A stretch of 64,000 bases of DNA from BOG-908 sp964242115 (GTDB taxonomy: Bacteria; Pseudomonadota; Alphaproteobacteria; Acetobacterales; Acetobacteraceae). This document shows positions 16,718 through 24,853 of the stretch, in pieces; the first letter of the stretch is position 1; each line of letters starts with the position of its first letter. The position numbers and the translations under genes are program-made. Under the pieces are notes generated by a model. That model was not told the DNA's origin. It searched no databases and saw only the letters and a list, made by a program, of their open reading frames with translations. The stretch lies in the NCBI GenBank assembly GCA_964242115.1, contig CAXSZX010000004.1, forward strand, positions 62,001 through 126,000. The letters run 5' to 3'.

Positions 16718-18469
16718 TCAAACTGCCGCGGCAAGCGGTTTTGTAAGCCGGGTGACGAAGCCGGCGATCAATTCTGCGACCTGGTCGGCCGGCACCGGTC
16801 GGCTGAACAGGTAGCCCTGGACGGAGCCGCAGCCTTCGTTACGAATACGTTGCAGCTGCTCCACCGTCTCCACACCTTCGGCGATCGTCGACATGCCGAG
16901 GCTGGCGCCCAGTGCGGTGATCGCGCGGATGACGGCGTTCTGTCCGGCGAGGTCCTCACCAGCCCGAAGGAAAGATTTGTCGATCTTGATCTTGTCGAAC
17001 GGGAAGCTTCTCAGCTGGCTCAGCGACGAGTAGCCGGTGCCGAAATCGTCCATCGCTACGCGCACACCCATGGCACGGATCTGGTGCAGCGCGCCCAGCA
17101 CCGAGGCCTCGTCGCTGAGCAGCACGCTTTCGGTGACTTCGATCTCCAGCCGCTCGCCGGCCAACCCGGTTTCGGCCAGGGCGCGGGCGATCACGCCGAC
17201 CAGACGGTCGGAATCGGCAAATTGTTGCGGGGCGACGTTCACCGCCACGCTCAGCTCTCCCGGCCAGCGCGCCGCCTCGCGGCAAGCCTCGCGCAACACC
17301 CATTCGCCCAGCGGCTTGATCAGGCCGATCTCCTCTGCCAGCGGGATGAACTCGACAGGAGAGACGACGCCCCGCTCTGGGTGATGCCAGCGCAGCAGCG
17401 CTTCGAAACCGACGATCGCACCAAGCTCCAGATCCACCTGCGGCTGGTAATGCAGGACGAACTCGGCCAGCGCCAACGCCTTGCGAAGGTCGATTTCCAG
17501 GTTGCGCCGTGCCGTGGCGCGCGCGTCCATGTGCGGATCGAAGAAGCTGCACGCGCCACGCCCGGCGCGCTTGACATGGTAGAGGGCGAGGTCCGCGTTG
17601 CGCAGGAGATGGTCGTAGTGCGTGCCGTCCATCGGCGCGCGCGCCATGCCGATGCTGGCACCGATGTTGATGACGTGGCCGTCGACCAGGTAGGGCCGGG
17701 CGACAATGTCGGCCAGACGCTTGGCCAGTTCTGCCATCTCGCCCTCGCTCAGGCCCTCCAGCAATATAGCAAACTCGTCGCCGCCAAGCCTGGCCACCAC
17801 GTCTTCGGCACGCAGGACAGAGCGCAGCCGCCTGGCGACCAGGCGCAGCACCGCGTCGCCGATCGCATGACCCAGTGTGTCGTTGACCGGCTTGAAGCGG
17901 TCGAGGTCGAGCATCATCAGGCAGGCGTGCGGGCAACCTGGCGTCGGGCCCTCGCGGGCAGCAGCGTCCTCGAGCACGCGCGTGGCGCGCTGCTGGAAAA
18001 CCTGGCGGTTGGGCAGGCCTGTCAGCATGTCGCGCATGGCCTGCTCGATCGCCCGGGCCTCGTTGGCCTGGCGCTGCGTTGCGTCCTCCAACGTTGCCAT
18101 CCAGGTAGCCTCGTCCAGTTGCGCCACGTGGACGGCGAGCGTCCGCGCGCCCTGCCCTGCGGCGGGAAAGACGCTTTCCTGCGCCTGCCGCCCGCTCACC
18201 GCCCGGATACACAGCTCGTGCACGCCTTGTACACTCGTCTCGTCGAGGACCGTGGCGCGATCGAGCAACTCGGCCAGCGTGCAGTCGCGCGCGCGCGCCG
18301 GTTCCGGCACGCCCAGCATCGTGCACAGGGTCGCGTTGCTGAACGTCAGCACCAGCGCGCTGTCGAAGGTGAACACGCCCAGCTTCACGTGGTCGATGAT
18401 GGCTGCGAGCAACTTCGGGGCCGGCGCCTCGCAGGTTCCGGCAAGGAGTGTTTGGCCGTTCTGGTGCAT
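16718..18469 (-). CDS. PAS-GGDEF-EAL cyclic-di-GMP synthase/phosphodiesterase
   Basis: 583 residues. An N-terminal PAS-like sensor region (about 15-130) is followed by a diguanylate cyclase domain with intact RLGGDEF and the inhibitory site RAED five residues before GGDEF. The EAL domain keeps its catalytic set: EALLRW, NVAPQQF, EVTES, DDFGTGYSSL, KIDKSF and AEGVET. Both activities are therefore possible; which dominates cannot be read from sequence. Start at the ATG of MHQNGQTLL, with GAGGA just upstream. The downstream BLUF gene suggests blue-light control of c-di-GMP. Confidence 0.94.
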   Translation of the reverse strand: MHQNGQTLLAGTCEAPAPKLLAAIIDHVKLGVFTFDSALVLTFSNATLCTMLGVPEPARARDCTLAELLDRATVLDETSVQGVHELCIRAVSGRQAQESVFPAAGQGARTLAVHVAQLDEATWMATLEDATQRQANEARAIEQAMRDMLTGLPNRQVFQQRATRVLEDAAAREGPTPGCPHACLMMLDLDRFKPVNDTLGHAIGDAVLRLVARRLRSVLRAEDVVARLGGDEFAILLEGLSEGEMAELAKRLADIVARPYLVDGHVINIGASIGMARAPMDGTHYDHLLRNADLALYHVKRAGRGACSFFDPHMDARATARRNLEIDLRKALALAEFVLHYQPQVDLELGAIVGFEALLRWHHPERGVVSPVEFIPLAEEIGLIKPLGEWVLREACREAARWPGELSVAVNVAPQQFADSDRLVGVIARALAETGLAGERLEIEVTESVLLSDEASVLGALHQIRAMGVRVAMDDFGTGYSSLSQLRSFPFDKIKIDKSFLRAGEDLAGQNAVIRAITALGASLGMSTIAEGVETVEQLQRIRNEGCGSVQGYLFSRPVPADQVAELIAGFVTRLTKPLAAAV

Positions 18470-18558
18470 TGGGTCCTCGTGATGACCCAGACCTACCACC
18501 GTGAACGTTGCTTAAGTGTGAAGAACGAGGTGTTTCTTCGGCATGCGTAGAAAGTAAA

Positions 18559-18685
18559 TCAAGCAGTTCTTTTTCAAAAAAAACCAAAAAAGTTTTGCTC
18601 CTGCGGTAGACGCTGCAGGAAACTCCGCGACAGCCGTAACAAAAGTCTTTTGCTTCTTTTCTGCAGAAAAGAAGGCCTTGCTTTC
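18559..18685. repeat. R element R9, intact
   Basis: Left hairpin CAGTTCTTTTTCAAAAAAAACC, slightly damaged; the middle contains ACTCCGCGACAGCCG; right hairpin GCTTCTTTTCTGCAGAAAAGAAGG. It ends five bases before the aminotransferase stop codon. Confidence 0.88.
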
Positions 18686-18690
18686 TAGCC

Positions 18691-19893
18691 CTACGTCGCG
18701 TCGCTGCAGAACGCTTCGATCCTGTCGCACGCCTCTGCCAACAACGCGTCCGACGCTGCGGTGCTGAGCCGCACGTAGGGACTCATGCCGAAGGCGGCCC
18801 CGTGCACCACGGCCACGCCCGCCTCCTCCAGCAGCGCAGTGCACACCGCCGCGTCGCAGTCCAGCAGCCGGCCTGCCCGGGTCACGCGACCGATCAGCCC
18901 GGCAACCGACACGTAGGAGTAAAACGCGCCCCGCGGATCATGACAGGCCAGCCCGGGCACCGAGCGCAACCGTGCGGCCACGCGGGCACTGCGGGCGGCA
19001 AAGGCCGCGCGCATAACCGCCACGCTTTCCTGCGGTCCGCTCAGCGCCGCCGCCGCCGCCGCCTGGGCCATCGGCGAGACGCCGCCGGTGGACTGGCCCT
19101 GTATCTTGCCCATCGCCGCGATCAGGCGCGCAGGCCCGCCGGCGAACCCCACGCGCCACCCGGTCATCGCGTAGGTCTTCGAAACCCCGCTGATCGTCAG
19201 CACGCGCTCTGCCAGGTCGGGTGCAACCGCCGCCATCGTCGCGTTTGCCGAACCGTCGTGGATCAGATGCTCGTACATGTCGTCGGACATGATCCAGAGG
19301 TGCGGGTGCGCGCGCATCACCGCTGCCAGCGCCTGGAGGTGGGCTGCCGGACAGACCGCGCCCGTCGGGTTGTTGGGAAAGTTCAGCACCACCCAGCGCG
19401 TGCGCGGCGTGACCAGCGCCGCCAGCGCTTCGGGGCGCGGCAGGAAACCGTCTTCCGCCGCACAGGGCAGGAAAACCGGCACCGCGCCGGCCATCCGGGC
19501 GATCAGCGGGTAGGCGTTCCAATACGGCGCGGGCACGACCACCTCGCAGCCCTCGTCGAGCGTGGCGGTCAGTGCGTCGTAGATGATCTGCCGCGCGCCG
19601 TGCCCCACCAGGATGTTCTCCGGCGCGAAGCAGAGGTCAGAGTCGCGCAGGAACTTCGCGATGATCGCCTGCTTCAGCGCCGGCGTGCCACTGACGGCGG
19701 GATATTTCGTCTCGCCGCGCAGCGCCGCCTGGTGGGCGGCTTCGATGGCGTGCGGCGGACTGGCGAAGTCGGGCTCGCCGAGGGTCAGCGAGATCACGTC
19801 GCGGCCTTGCGCGCGCAGGGCGCGGGCGCGCTCGGACGCGGCGATGGTGGCGGCCTGCGGGAGGGCGGACTGGCGCGTGGAGAGGGAGGTCAC
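18691..19893 (-). CDS. Class I/II aminotransferase (AspC-like), copy 1
   Basis: 400 residues. A PLP enzyme of fold type I: LTLGEPDFASPP near 45, NFPNNPTGA, and the PLP lysine in SGVSKTYAMTGWRVGFAGGP. The C-terminal Arg-containing YVRLSTAAS is also present. It is close to aspartate/aromatic aminotransferases of the alphaproteobacterial AatA type and is a paralogue of the gene at 21046-22245. The start is a GTG followed by ACCTCCCTC, with only a weak ribosome binding site; the upstream frame is R-element DNA, and the nearby ATG is out of frame. Amino-acid specificity not determinable. Confidence 0.88.
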   Translation of the reverse strand: MTSLSTRQSALPQAATIAASERARALRAQGRDVISLTLGEPDFASPPHAIEAAHQAALRGETKYPAVSGTPALKQAIIAKFLRDSDLCFAPENILVGHGARQIIYDALTATLDEGCEVVVPAPYWNAYPLIARMAGAVPVFLPCAAEDGFLPRPEALAALVTPRTRWVVLNFPNNPTGAVCPAAHLQALAAVMRAHPHLWIMSDDMYEHLIHDGSANATMAAVAPDLAERVLTISGVSKTYAMTGWRVGFAGGPARLIAAMGKIQGQSTGGVSPMAQAAAAAALSGPQESVAVMRAAFAARSARVAARLRSVPGLACHDPRGAFYSYVSVAGLIGRVTRAGRLLDCDAAVCTALLEEAGVAVVHGAAFGMSPYVRLSTAASDALLAEACDRIEAFCSDAT

Positions 19894-19920
19894 GGGGGCG
19901 GGTTCATCGTCGAGACAAGG

Positions 19921-20070
19921 CAAGAAAGCAAGCGGTTCTTTTTTGCAAAAAAGAACTAAAAAACTTTTGTCTCCGTCGGATGTACCAGGTTGAACCGTGT
20001 CGTTCGGCCGTCCGCGACAGCCGAGACGCAAGCTTTTTGCTTCTTTTTCTCGAAAAGGCACGTTTGCTTC
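19921..20070. repeat. R element R10, slightly long
   Basis: Left hairpin CGGTTCTTTTTTGCAAAAAAGAAC; the middle is about 15 bp longer than in the other copies and contains GTCCGCGACAGCCGAGAC; right hairpin GCTTCTTTTTCTCGAAAAGGC is imperfect. Confidence 0.8.
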
Positions 20071-20127
20071 CTACCTACGAATGATCTCCACCCGCCGGTT
20101 CTGCGTAGCTCGAATGCGCGGCGCTGC
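20071..20127 (-). pseudogene. Possible remnant of an OmpA-family C-terminus
   Basis: The last codons of one minus-strand frame read RIRATQNRRVEIIRR then stop. NRRVEI at the very end of a protein is typical of OmpA-like peptidoglycan-binding domains. Nothing else of such a domain is visible upstream in any frame, so this is at most a stub fused by deletion to the decayed gene next to it. Confidence 0.3.
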
Positions 20128-20188
20128 GCAGGTCGCCGGTGCCGTCGCCGGTGATGTCGTTGCGCCGGCCGTTTTAGGTGAACGTTCC

Positions 20189-20810
20189 CTAAGCGCGCAG
20201 GGTGAGGATTTGCGTCTCGCGGCTGATGGCGAGTTGCGCACTCCCGGACTGTCCGCCGGTGGCGAAGGTGCCGGTGTGTAGCCGCTCCGCAGAGCGGTTT
20301 TGGAAGATGTCGGGCGCGTAGCTGCCGGTGAGGTCGACGCTGACGGGCGCCGTGCGCTGGTCGATGATGCGCCACGTGGCGCCGAAATCCGGATCGTCGG
20401 CACCCAGCGAGCGGTAGGTCACCCGGGAGCGCGCGTGCACCAGCGCGAACGACGGCTGGAACACGTAAGTCTCGTAGCTCCGGTCCTGCACCGTACGCGC
20501 GTTGCCGAAGCCGAGATCGGCAAACACCGAGATGTCGTCGGTGATGCCGAACCGCAGCGTCGGCAGGAAAACTGTTGGTGGAGCGGTCGTTCGAGGTGCG
20601 CCCCGAGAACGCGTTCCCGGTGGTGCTGTCGTAGAAGTTCGCCGAGTAGGTATAGCCGAACACCCCCTCCAACTGGCCGGCGAGCGGCAGGAAGCTCGGG
20701 TCGCCAAGGATGCGCGCGGTGTCCGTCGACCACTCCGCAGCCAGGACCGGCGAGGCGGTGCAGAGCGACGCTGCCAGAGCCAGGTTCGCCCAGTTTGCTG
20801 CTTTTGTCAT
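20189..20810 (-). pseudogene. Frameshifted outer-membrane beta-barrel protein gene
   Basis: Starts with a clear signal peptide (MTKAANWANLALAASLCTA, cleavage after PVLA) preceded by GGAGA. It continues with barrel-like alternating sequence (LEGVFGYTYSANFYDSTTG). The frame breaks at the run of four identical bases at 20568-20571. The next frame continues the same protein style (LRFGITDDISVFADLGFGN ... FQPSFALVHARSRVTYRS) to a stop at 20189. Removing one base from the run would join them into about 206 codons. It could be a true pseudogene or a sequencing error; the product resembles small transporter-like outer-membrane proteins but I do not recognise a family. Confidence 0.65.
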
Positions 20811-20916
20811 AGTTCTCCGCATGCAACGGCAACAGCACGGGGTTTGGAGCCTAACCCATACGCTATCGCACACTGGACGGAGTTTAAGTGGTCGGTGTGT
20901 CTTGGACGCAGGTGAA

Positions 20917-21048
20917 GGCAAGAAAGCAGTTCTTTTTTGAAAAAAAAGAACCAAAAAACTTTTGTTTCCTTGGGCGCGCGCTGCAGAAACCTCTGCGACA
21001 GCCTGACCAAAGTTTTTTGCTTCTTTTTTTTCAAAAAAGAAGCGCTTA
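20917..21048. repeat. R element R11, intact
   Basis: Left hairpin CAGTTCTTTTTTGAAAAAAAAGAACC; the middle contains CCTCTGCGACAGCCTGACC; right hairpin GCTTCTTTTTTTTCAAAAAAGAAGC. Its last bases form the stop codon of the second aminotransferase (TAAGCGCTTC on the minus strand). Confidence 0.9.
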
Positions 21049-22245
21049 CCTCATCCCCCCACAGAACGCCGCAATCCGCTCGCACGCCGTCCGCAAACTC
21101 TCCGTGTCCGTCGCGTAGCTGATCCTAAAATACCCTGAATACATGAACGCGGACCCATGCACCGCCGCCACCCCGTGCTCCTCGAGCAGCGCGGTCACGA
21201 ACGCCTCGTCGGTGTCGATCCGCGCGCCCCCGGCCGAGACCTTGCCGATGCAACCCTGCATGCTGGGAAACACGTAGAAGGCGCCCTCCGGACGGTGGCA
21301 GGACAGGCCGGGCACCGCGTTCAGTGCGTCCACCACGAGGTCGCGCCGCGCGCGGTACACCGCCACCATCGCCGGTATGGTGTCCTGCGGGCCGGTCAGC
21401 GCTTCCACCGCGGCCGCCTGCCCGATAGAGGACGTGCTGGACGTGCTCTGGCTCTGCAGCTTGTCCATCGCGCGGATCAGCTCGACCGGTGCGCCGGCGA
21501 AGCCGATACGCCAGCCGGTCATCGCATACGCCTTGCTGCAACCGTTCATCGTCACCGTGCGGGAGCGCAGGCGCGGCTCCACCTGCACGATGGTTGCTGG
21601 CTTAAAGCCGTCATAGGCCAGTTTCTCGTAGATGTCGTCGGTGAGAACCCAGACGTTAGGGTGGCGCAACAGCACGTCGCAGATCGGCCGCAGTTCCTCG
21701 GCGGAGTAAGCGGCACCGGTGGGGTTGCAGGGCGAGTTCAGCATGAACCACTTGGTCGCCGGCGTGATGGCGGCCTCGAGGTCCTCGGCGCGCAGCTTGA
21801 AGCCGTTGTTCTGGCCGCAGGGGACTATCACCGGCGTGCCCTCTGCCAGCGCGACGATGTCCGGGTAGCTGACCCAGCAGGGGCTCGGGATCACCACCTC
21901 GTCACCCGGGTTCAGGGTAGCGACCATGGCGTTGTAGATCACCTGCTTGCCGCCGGTGGAGACGATGATCTCCTCGGGCTTGTAGTCGATCCCGCTGTCG
22001 CGCCGAAACTTCTCTGCCACCGCGCGGCGTAGCGCCGGGGTGCCGGCCACGTCGGTGTATTTGGTGTCACCCGCCTCGATGGCGCGGATCGCCGCCTGCT
22101 TGATGTTGTCCGGCGTGTCGAAATCAGGCTCGCCGGCGGAGAGGCTGATGACGTCGCGGCCGGCAGCCTTGAGCGCGCGCGCCTTGGACGAGATGGCGAT
22201 CGTCTGGCTGGGGCTGATTTTAGACAGGCGGTCGGCGGTAATCAT
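21046..22245 (-). CDS. Class I/II aminotransferase (AspC/AatA-like), copy 2
   Basis: 399 residues starting MITADRLSKISPSQTIAIS. It has LSAGEPDFDTPDNIKQAAI, NSPCNPTGAAYS, the PLP lysine in NGCSKAYAMTGWRIGFAGAP and a C-terminal YFRISYATD. This is the standard alphaproteobacterial aspartate aminotransferase form (subgroup I-gamma-like), reversible between aspartate/2-oxoglutarate and oxaloacetate/glutamate; some members also use prephenate or aromatic acids. It is clearly related to the copy at 18691-19893 but more typical of the family. The decayed barrel gene and two R elements lie between the copies. Confidence 0.92.
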   Translation of the reverse strand: MITADRLSKISPSQTIAISSKARALKAAGRDVISLSAGEPDFDTPDNIKQAAIRAIEAGDTKYTDVAGTPALRRAVAEKFRRDSGIDYKPEEIIVSTGGKQVIYNAMVATLNPGDEVVIPSPCWVSYPDIVALAEGTPVIVPCGQNNGFKLRAEDLEAAITPATKWFMLNSPCNPTGAAYSAEELRPICDVLLRHPNVWVLTDDIYEKLAYDGFKPATIVQVEPRLRSRTVTMNGCSKAYAMTGWRIGFAGAPVELIRAMDKLQSQSTSSTSSIGQAAAVEALTGPQDTIPAMVAVYRARRDLVVDALNAVPGLSCHRPEGAFYVFPSMQGCIGKVSAGGARIDTDEAFVTALLEEHGVAAVHGSAFMYSGYFRISYATDTESLRTACERIAAFCGGMR

Positions 22246-22363
22246 CGCGGTGCTGTCCGGGCAGGTTGGCGGCCGAACCTAGGCGCTGGGACGTCGGAGG
22301 GGAAGGTAGTGGCCTGCAAGCCGATGCGCGAAGCTTGCAGGCCTGCATGTCCACCGGCGAAAG

Positions 22364-22494
22364 GCGAAAGCAAACGGTTCTCTTTTGAAAAAAACCAAAA
22401 ACCTTTGATCCCCTTGGCGCGCGCTGCAGGACGCATCGCGACAGGAGGATCAAAAATCCTTGGCTTCTTTTCTTCAGCAAAGAGAGCGTTACAT
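22364..22494. repeat. R element R12, intact
   Basis: Left hairpin CGGTTCTCTTTTGAAAAAAACC, slightly damaged; the middle contains GCATCGCGACAGGAGGATC; right hairpin GCTTCTTTTCTTCAGCAAAGAG, degraded. It lies 28 bp beyond the stop of the Gly-rich protein gene. Confidence 0.8.
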
Positions 22495-22522
22495 TCCTCG
22501 CCTTGGCCTCACGGCGTCAAAG

Positions 22523-23011
22523 TCACTGCGGCGGCGTGCCCGAACCGGTGCTGCCGGGAGCACCCGTGGAGTTGGTGGTGCCAGCCCCCGTAGTGCCCTG
22601 AGCGCCGCCGGGCGTGCTTGGCGTGCTGGTGCCGCTACCGGCGCCGCCCGAGCTGGTAGTCCCGCCGGCACCGCTGGTGATGCCGTTTGGCGTGGCGGTG
22701 CCCATACCCATTCCGGTGCCCGTGCCCGTGCCCGTGCCCGTGCCAGTGCCCGCACCGGTGCCGATGTTGCCGCCGCTGCTACCCGCGCCCATGCTGCCGC
22801 CAGCGGCGCCACTGCCACTGGGGTTGCCGGTGCCCGTGCCCATGCCGGAGCTGCCGGTGCCGCCTGCACCGCTGGCGCCGCCCGCAGCACCTGCTCCCGC
22901 GCCGCCGGCACCGCCTGCCGCGCCACCGCCGCCGGCCGCCTGCGCCCAGGCTGAACCGCTGGCCAAGCCCGCCACGCACAGAGCCAGCGCCGTCAATTTC
23001 AACGTCCGCAT
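22523..23011 (-). CDS. Secreted Gly/Ala/Thr-rich low-complexity protein
   Basis: 162 residues. A signal peptide (MRTLKLTALALCVAGLASG, cleavage after AWA) is followed by an almost pure Gly/Ala/Ser/Thr chain with GG-A repeats, a Gly-Thr dipeptide run and a Thr/Pro-rich end. The Gly-Thr run is coded by tandem GTGCCC/GGGCAC hexanucleotides. No cysteine after the signal peptide and no known domain. Possibly an exported structural or surface protein; the function is not known. The ATG has GAGGA 9-13 nt upstream. The flgF operon is divergent from it. Confidence 0.75.
   Translation of the reverse strand: MRTLKLTALALCVAGLASGSAWAQAAGGGGAAGGAGGAGAGAAGGASGAGGTGSSGMGTGTGNPSGSGAAGGSMGAGSSGGNIGTGAGTGTGTGTGTGTGMGMGTATPNGITSGAGGTTSSGGAGSGTSTPSTPGGAQGTTGAGTTNSTGAPGSTGSGTPPQ
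22716..22745. repeat. Hexanucleotide microsatellite (GTGCCC)n in coding DNA
   Basis: Four perfect GTGCCC units and one GTGCCA unit in tandem. They code the Gly-Thr run of the minus-strand protein. Changes by one unit keep the frame, so protein length could vary between strains. Confidence 0.85.
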
Positions 23012-23235
23012 GATCGTCGGATCCTCTTTGTTGTTTGCGGCCAGACGCGCCTGAGCGCACCCGCCGGTGCGAGGCAAACGCGAGCGGTCTGGCCGGTTTC
23101 CCGCACGCTGCCGTGTGCCGCGGTGCACGATCGCGGACCGGCAATGCGTGCCGCTTCCCGCCGCCTGGGCAGGATGCGCCCGGCAGGAAATGCCCAGCCA
23201 CCGGGTCGCACCCAGGCAAACCGGGGTGCGCGGCC

Positions 23236-23250
23236 TGGCACGCGGCTTGC
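23236..23250 (+). promoter_or_regulatory. Sigma-54 (RpoN) promoter of the flgF operon
   Basis: TGGCACGCGGCTTGC matches the RpoN consensus TGGCAC-N5-TTGC exactly, with GG and GC in the required 10-base spacing. Transcription would start near 23262, about 28 nt before the flgF start. In Caulobacter, mid-class flagellar operons including flgF are sigma-54 dependent and controlled by FlbD with FliX; finding fliX in this window fits that scheme. Confidence 0.85.
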
Positions 23251-23289
23251 GCTGTGATGTGGGCGGACCACCGGCACGGAGTGCAGCAC

Positions 23290-24030
23290 TTGGACAACAC
23301 GACCAACATCGCCCTTTCCCGCCTGGTGGCGCAGTCCCAGGCAATGGACGTGGTGGCCAACAACCTGGCCAACGCCAGCACGCCGGGCTACCGCGCCGAG
23401 CGCAGCGTGTTCGCCGATTGGCTGCAGCGCGAGCCCGCCTCCGCCGAGCCGCGCGGCGGCCGTGTGATCGCCTTTACCCAGACGCGCGCCACCTACCGCG
23501 ACCACACCGAGGGCGCGCTGACGCAAACCGGCAACCCGCTCGATCTCGCGATGTCGGGCGACGGCTGGTTCACCGTGCAGACGGCTGCCGGCAATCGCCT
23601 CACGCGCGCGGGCCGCTTCACGCTGCAGAAAGACGGCACCATCACCGACGAGGCCGGCGACGCGCTGCTCGACAGCAGCGGCCAGAAAATGACCGTCTCG
23701 CCGTCGGACACCGACCTTACCGTAAAGGCGGACGGAACGCTGCGCAGCCAGAACGGCACGATCGGCCAGATCGGCGTGGTGACGCCCAACGACGCGAACC
23801 GGATGACGGCGGAAGGCAGCCGGCTGTTTCGCGCCGACACCGCGACGTCGCCGATGGCGCGGCCGAAAATCCTGCAAGGCACGGTGGAAGACAGCAACGT
23901 GCAGCCGGTGTCCGAGCTGGTGCGGATGATGACCACGTCGCGCGACTTCCAGTTCGTCACACAGATGGTGGAAGCCGAAGGCCAGCGCCGGCAGTCGGCG
24001 ATCGACAAGATCGCTGCACCCGCGTCCTGA
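23290..24030 (+). CDS. flgF: Flagellar proximal rod protein FlgF
   Basis: 246 residues from a TTG start (MDNTTNIALSRLVAQSQ), preceded by GGAG at 23278-23281. The N-terminal rod motif is AMDVVANNLANASTPGYRAE. The central region has GNPLDLAMSGDGWFTVQ, and the C-terminal rod helix includes LQGTVEDSNVQPVSELVRMM. These are standard for FlgF, which forms the proximal rod outside the MS ring. First gene of flgF-flgG-flgA-flgH, just downstream of the sigma-54 promoter. A GTG at 23281 is an alternative start but would lie on the ribosome site. Confidence 0.94.
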   Translation: MDNTTNIALSRLVAQSQAMDVVANNLANASTPGYRAERSVFADWLQREPASAEPRGGRVIAFTQTRATYRDHTEGALTQTGNPLDLAMSGDGWFTVQTAAGNRLTRAGRFTLQKDGTITDEAGDALLDSSGQKMTVSPSDTDLTVKADGTLRSQNGTIGQIGVVTPNDANRMTAEGSRLFRADTATSPMARPKILQGTVEDSNVQPVSELVRMMTTSRDFQFVTQMVEAEGQRRQSAIDKIAAPAS

Positions 24031-24061
24031 CACCACACACTATATATAAGGAGGGACCGCC

Positions 24062-24847
24062 ATGCGCGCCTTGGACATCGCCGGCACCGGAATGCAGGCG
24101 CAGCAGACCAACGTGGAGGTGATCTCCAACAACATCGCCAACATGAGCACCACCGGGTTCAAGCGCCGGCGCGCCGAGTTCCAGGACCTGATCTACCAAA
24201 ACATGCGCAGCGTCGGCTCCAACAGCTCGGACAACGGCACCGTGGTGCCGTCCGGCGCGCAGATCGGCCTGGGCGTAAAGACCGCGGCGATCTACCGCAT
24301 CACCGAGCAGGGCACGCTGGTGCAGACAGGCAACACGCTCGACATGGCGATCCAGGGAAACGGCTACTTCCAGGTGACGCTTCCGTCCGGCGAGACTGCC
24401 TACACCCGCGACGGCACGTTCGCGATGGCGCCTGATGGCACAATCGTCACCGCGGACGGCTACCCCGTCGCCCCCGGCATCACCGTGCCCACCAACGCCG
24501 TCAGTGTGAGCGTGAACGCGTCCGGCCAGGTGCAGGCGACGATCAGCGGGCAGACCACGCCGCAGACGCTCGGGCAGTTGCAATTGGCGGCATTCCCCAA
24601 CGAAGCCGGCCTCGACGCGCAGGGGGACAATTTGTTCCTGCAGAGCGGCGCGTCCGGCAGCGCGGTGACCGGCACCCCGGGTGCGCCCGGCTTCGGCGGC
24701 GTGATGCAGGGCTACGTCGAAGGCAGCAACGTCAACGTCGTCAGCGAGATCACCAACCTGATCACCGCCCAGCGCGCCTACGAGATGAACAGCAAGGTCA
24801 TCACCTCGTCCAACGAGATGCTGCAGACACTCTCCAACCTGAGGTAA
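24062..24847 (+). CDS. flgG: Flagellar distal rod protein FlgG
   Basis: 261 residues, matching the usual length of 260-262. Opens with MRALDIAGTGMQAQQTNVEV and the SNNIANMSTTGFKRRRAEFQDL rod signature. It has NTLDMAIQGNGYFQV in the middle and ends EGSNVNVVSEITNLITAQ then AYEMNSKVI. FlgG subunits make the helical distal rod that crosses the periplasm. GGAGGGA lies just before the ATG. Follows flgF after 31 nt. Confidence 0.97.
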   Translation: MRALDIAGTGMQAQQTNVEVISNNIANMSTTGFKRRRAEFQDLIYQNMRSVGSNSSDNGTVVPSGAQIGLGVKTAAIYRITEQGTLVQTGNTLDMAIQGNGYFQVTLPSGETAYTRDGTFAMAPDGTIVTADGYPVAPGITVPTNAVSVSVNASGQVQATISGQTTPQTLGQLQLAAFPNEAGLDAQGDNLFLQSGASGSAVTGTPGAPGFGGVMQGYVEGSNVNVVSEITNLITAQRAYEMNSKVITSSNEMLQTLSNLR

Positions 24848-24853
24848 CTTCGC

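Noticed and set aside
22460..23054. Pro/Val- or Cys-rich plus-strand frames opposite the Gly-rich gene
   Set aside because: Mirror images of the low-complexity repeat; the minus frame has a signal peptide and ribosome site.
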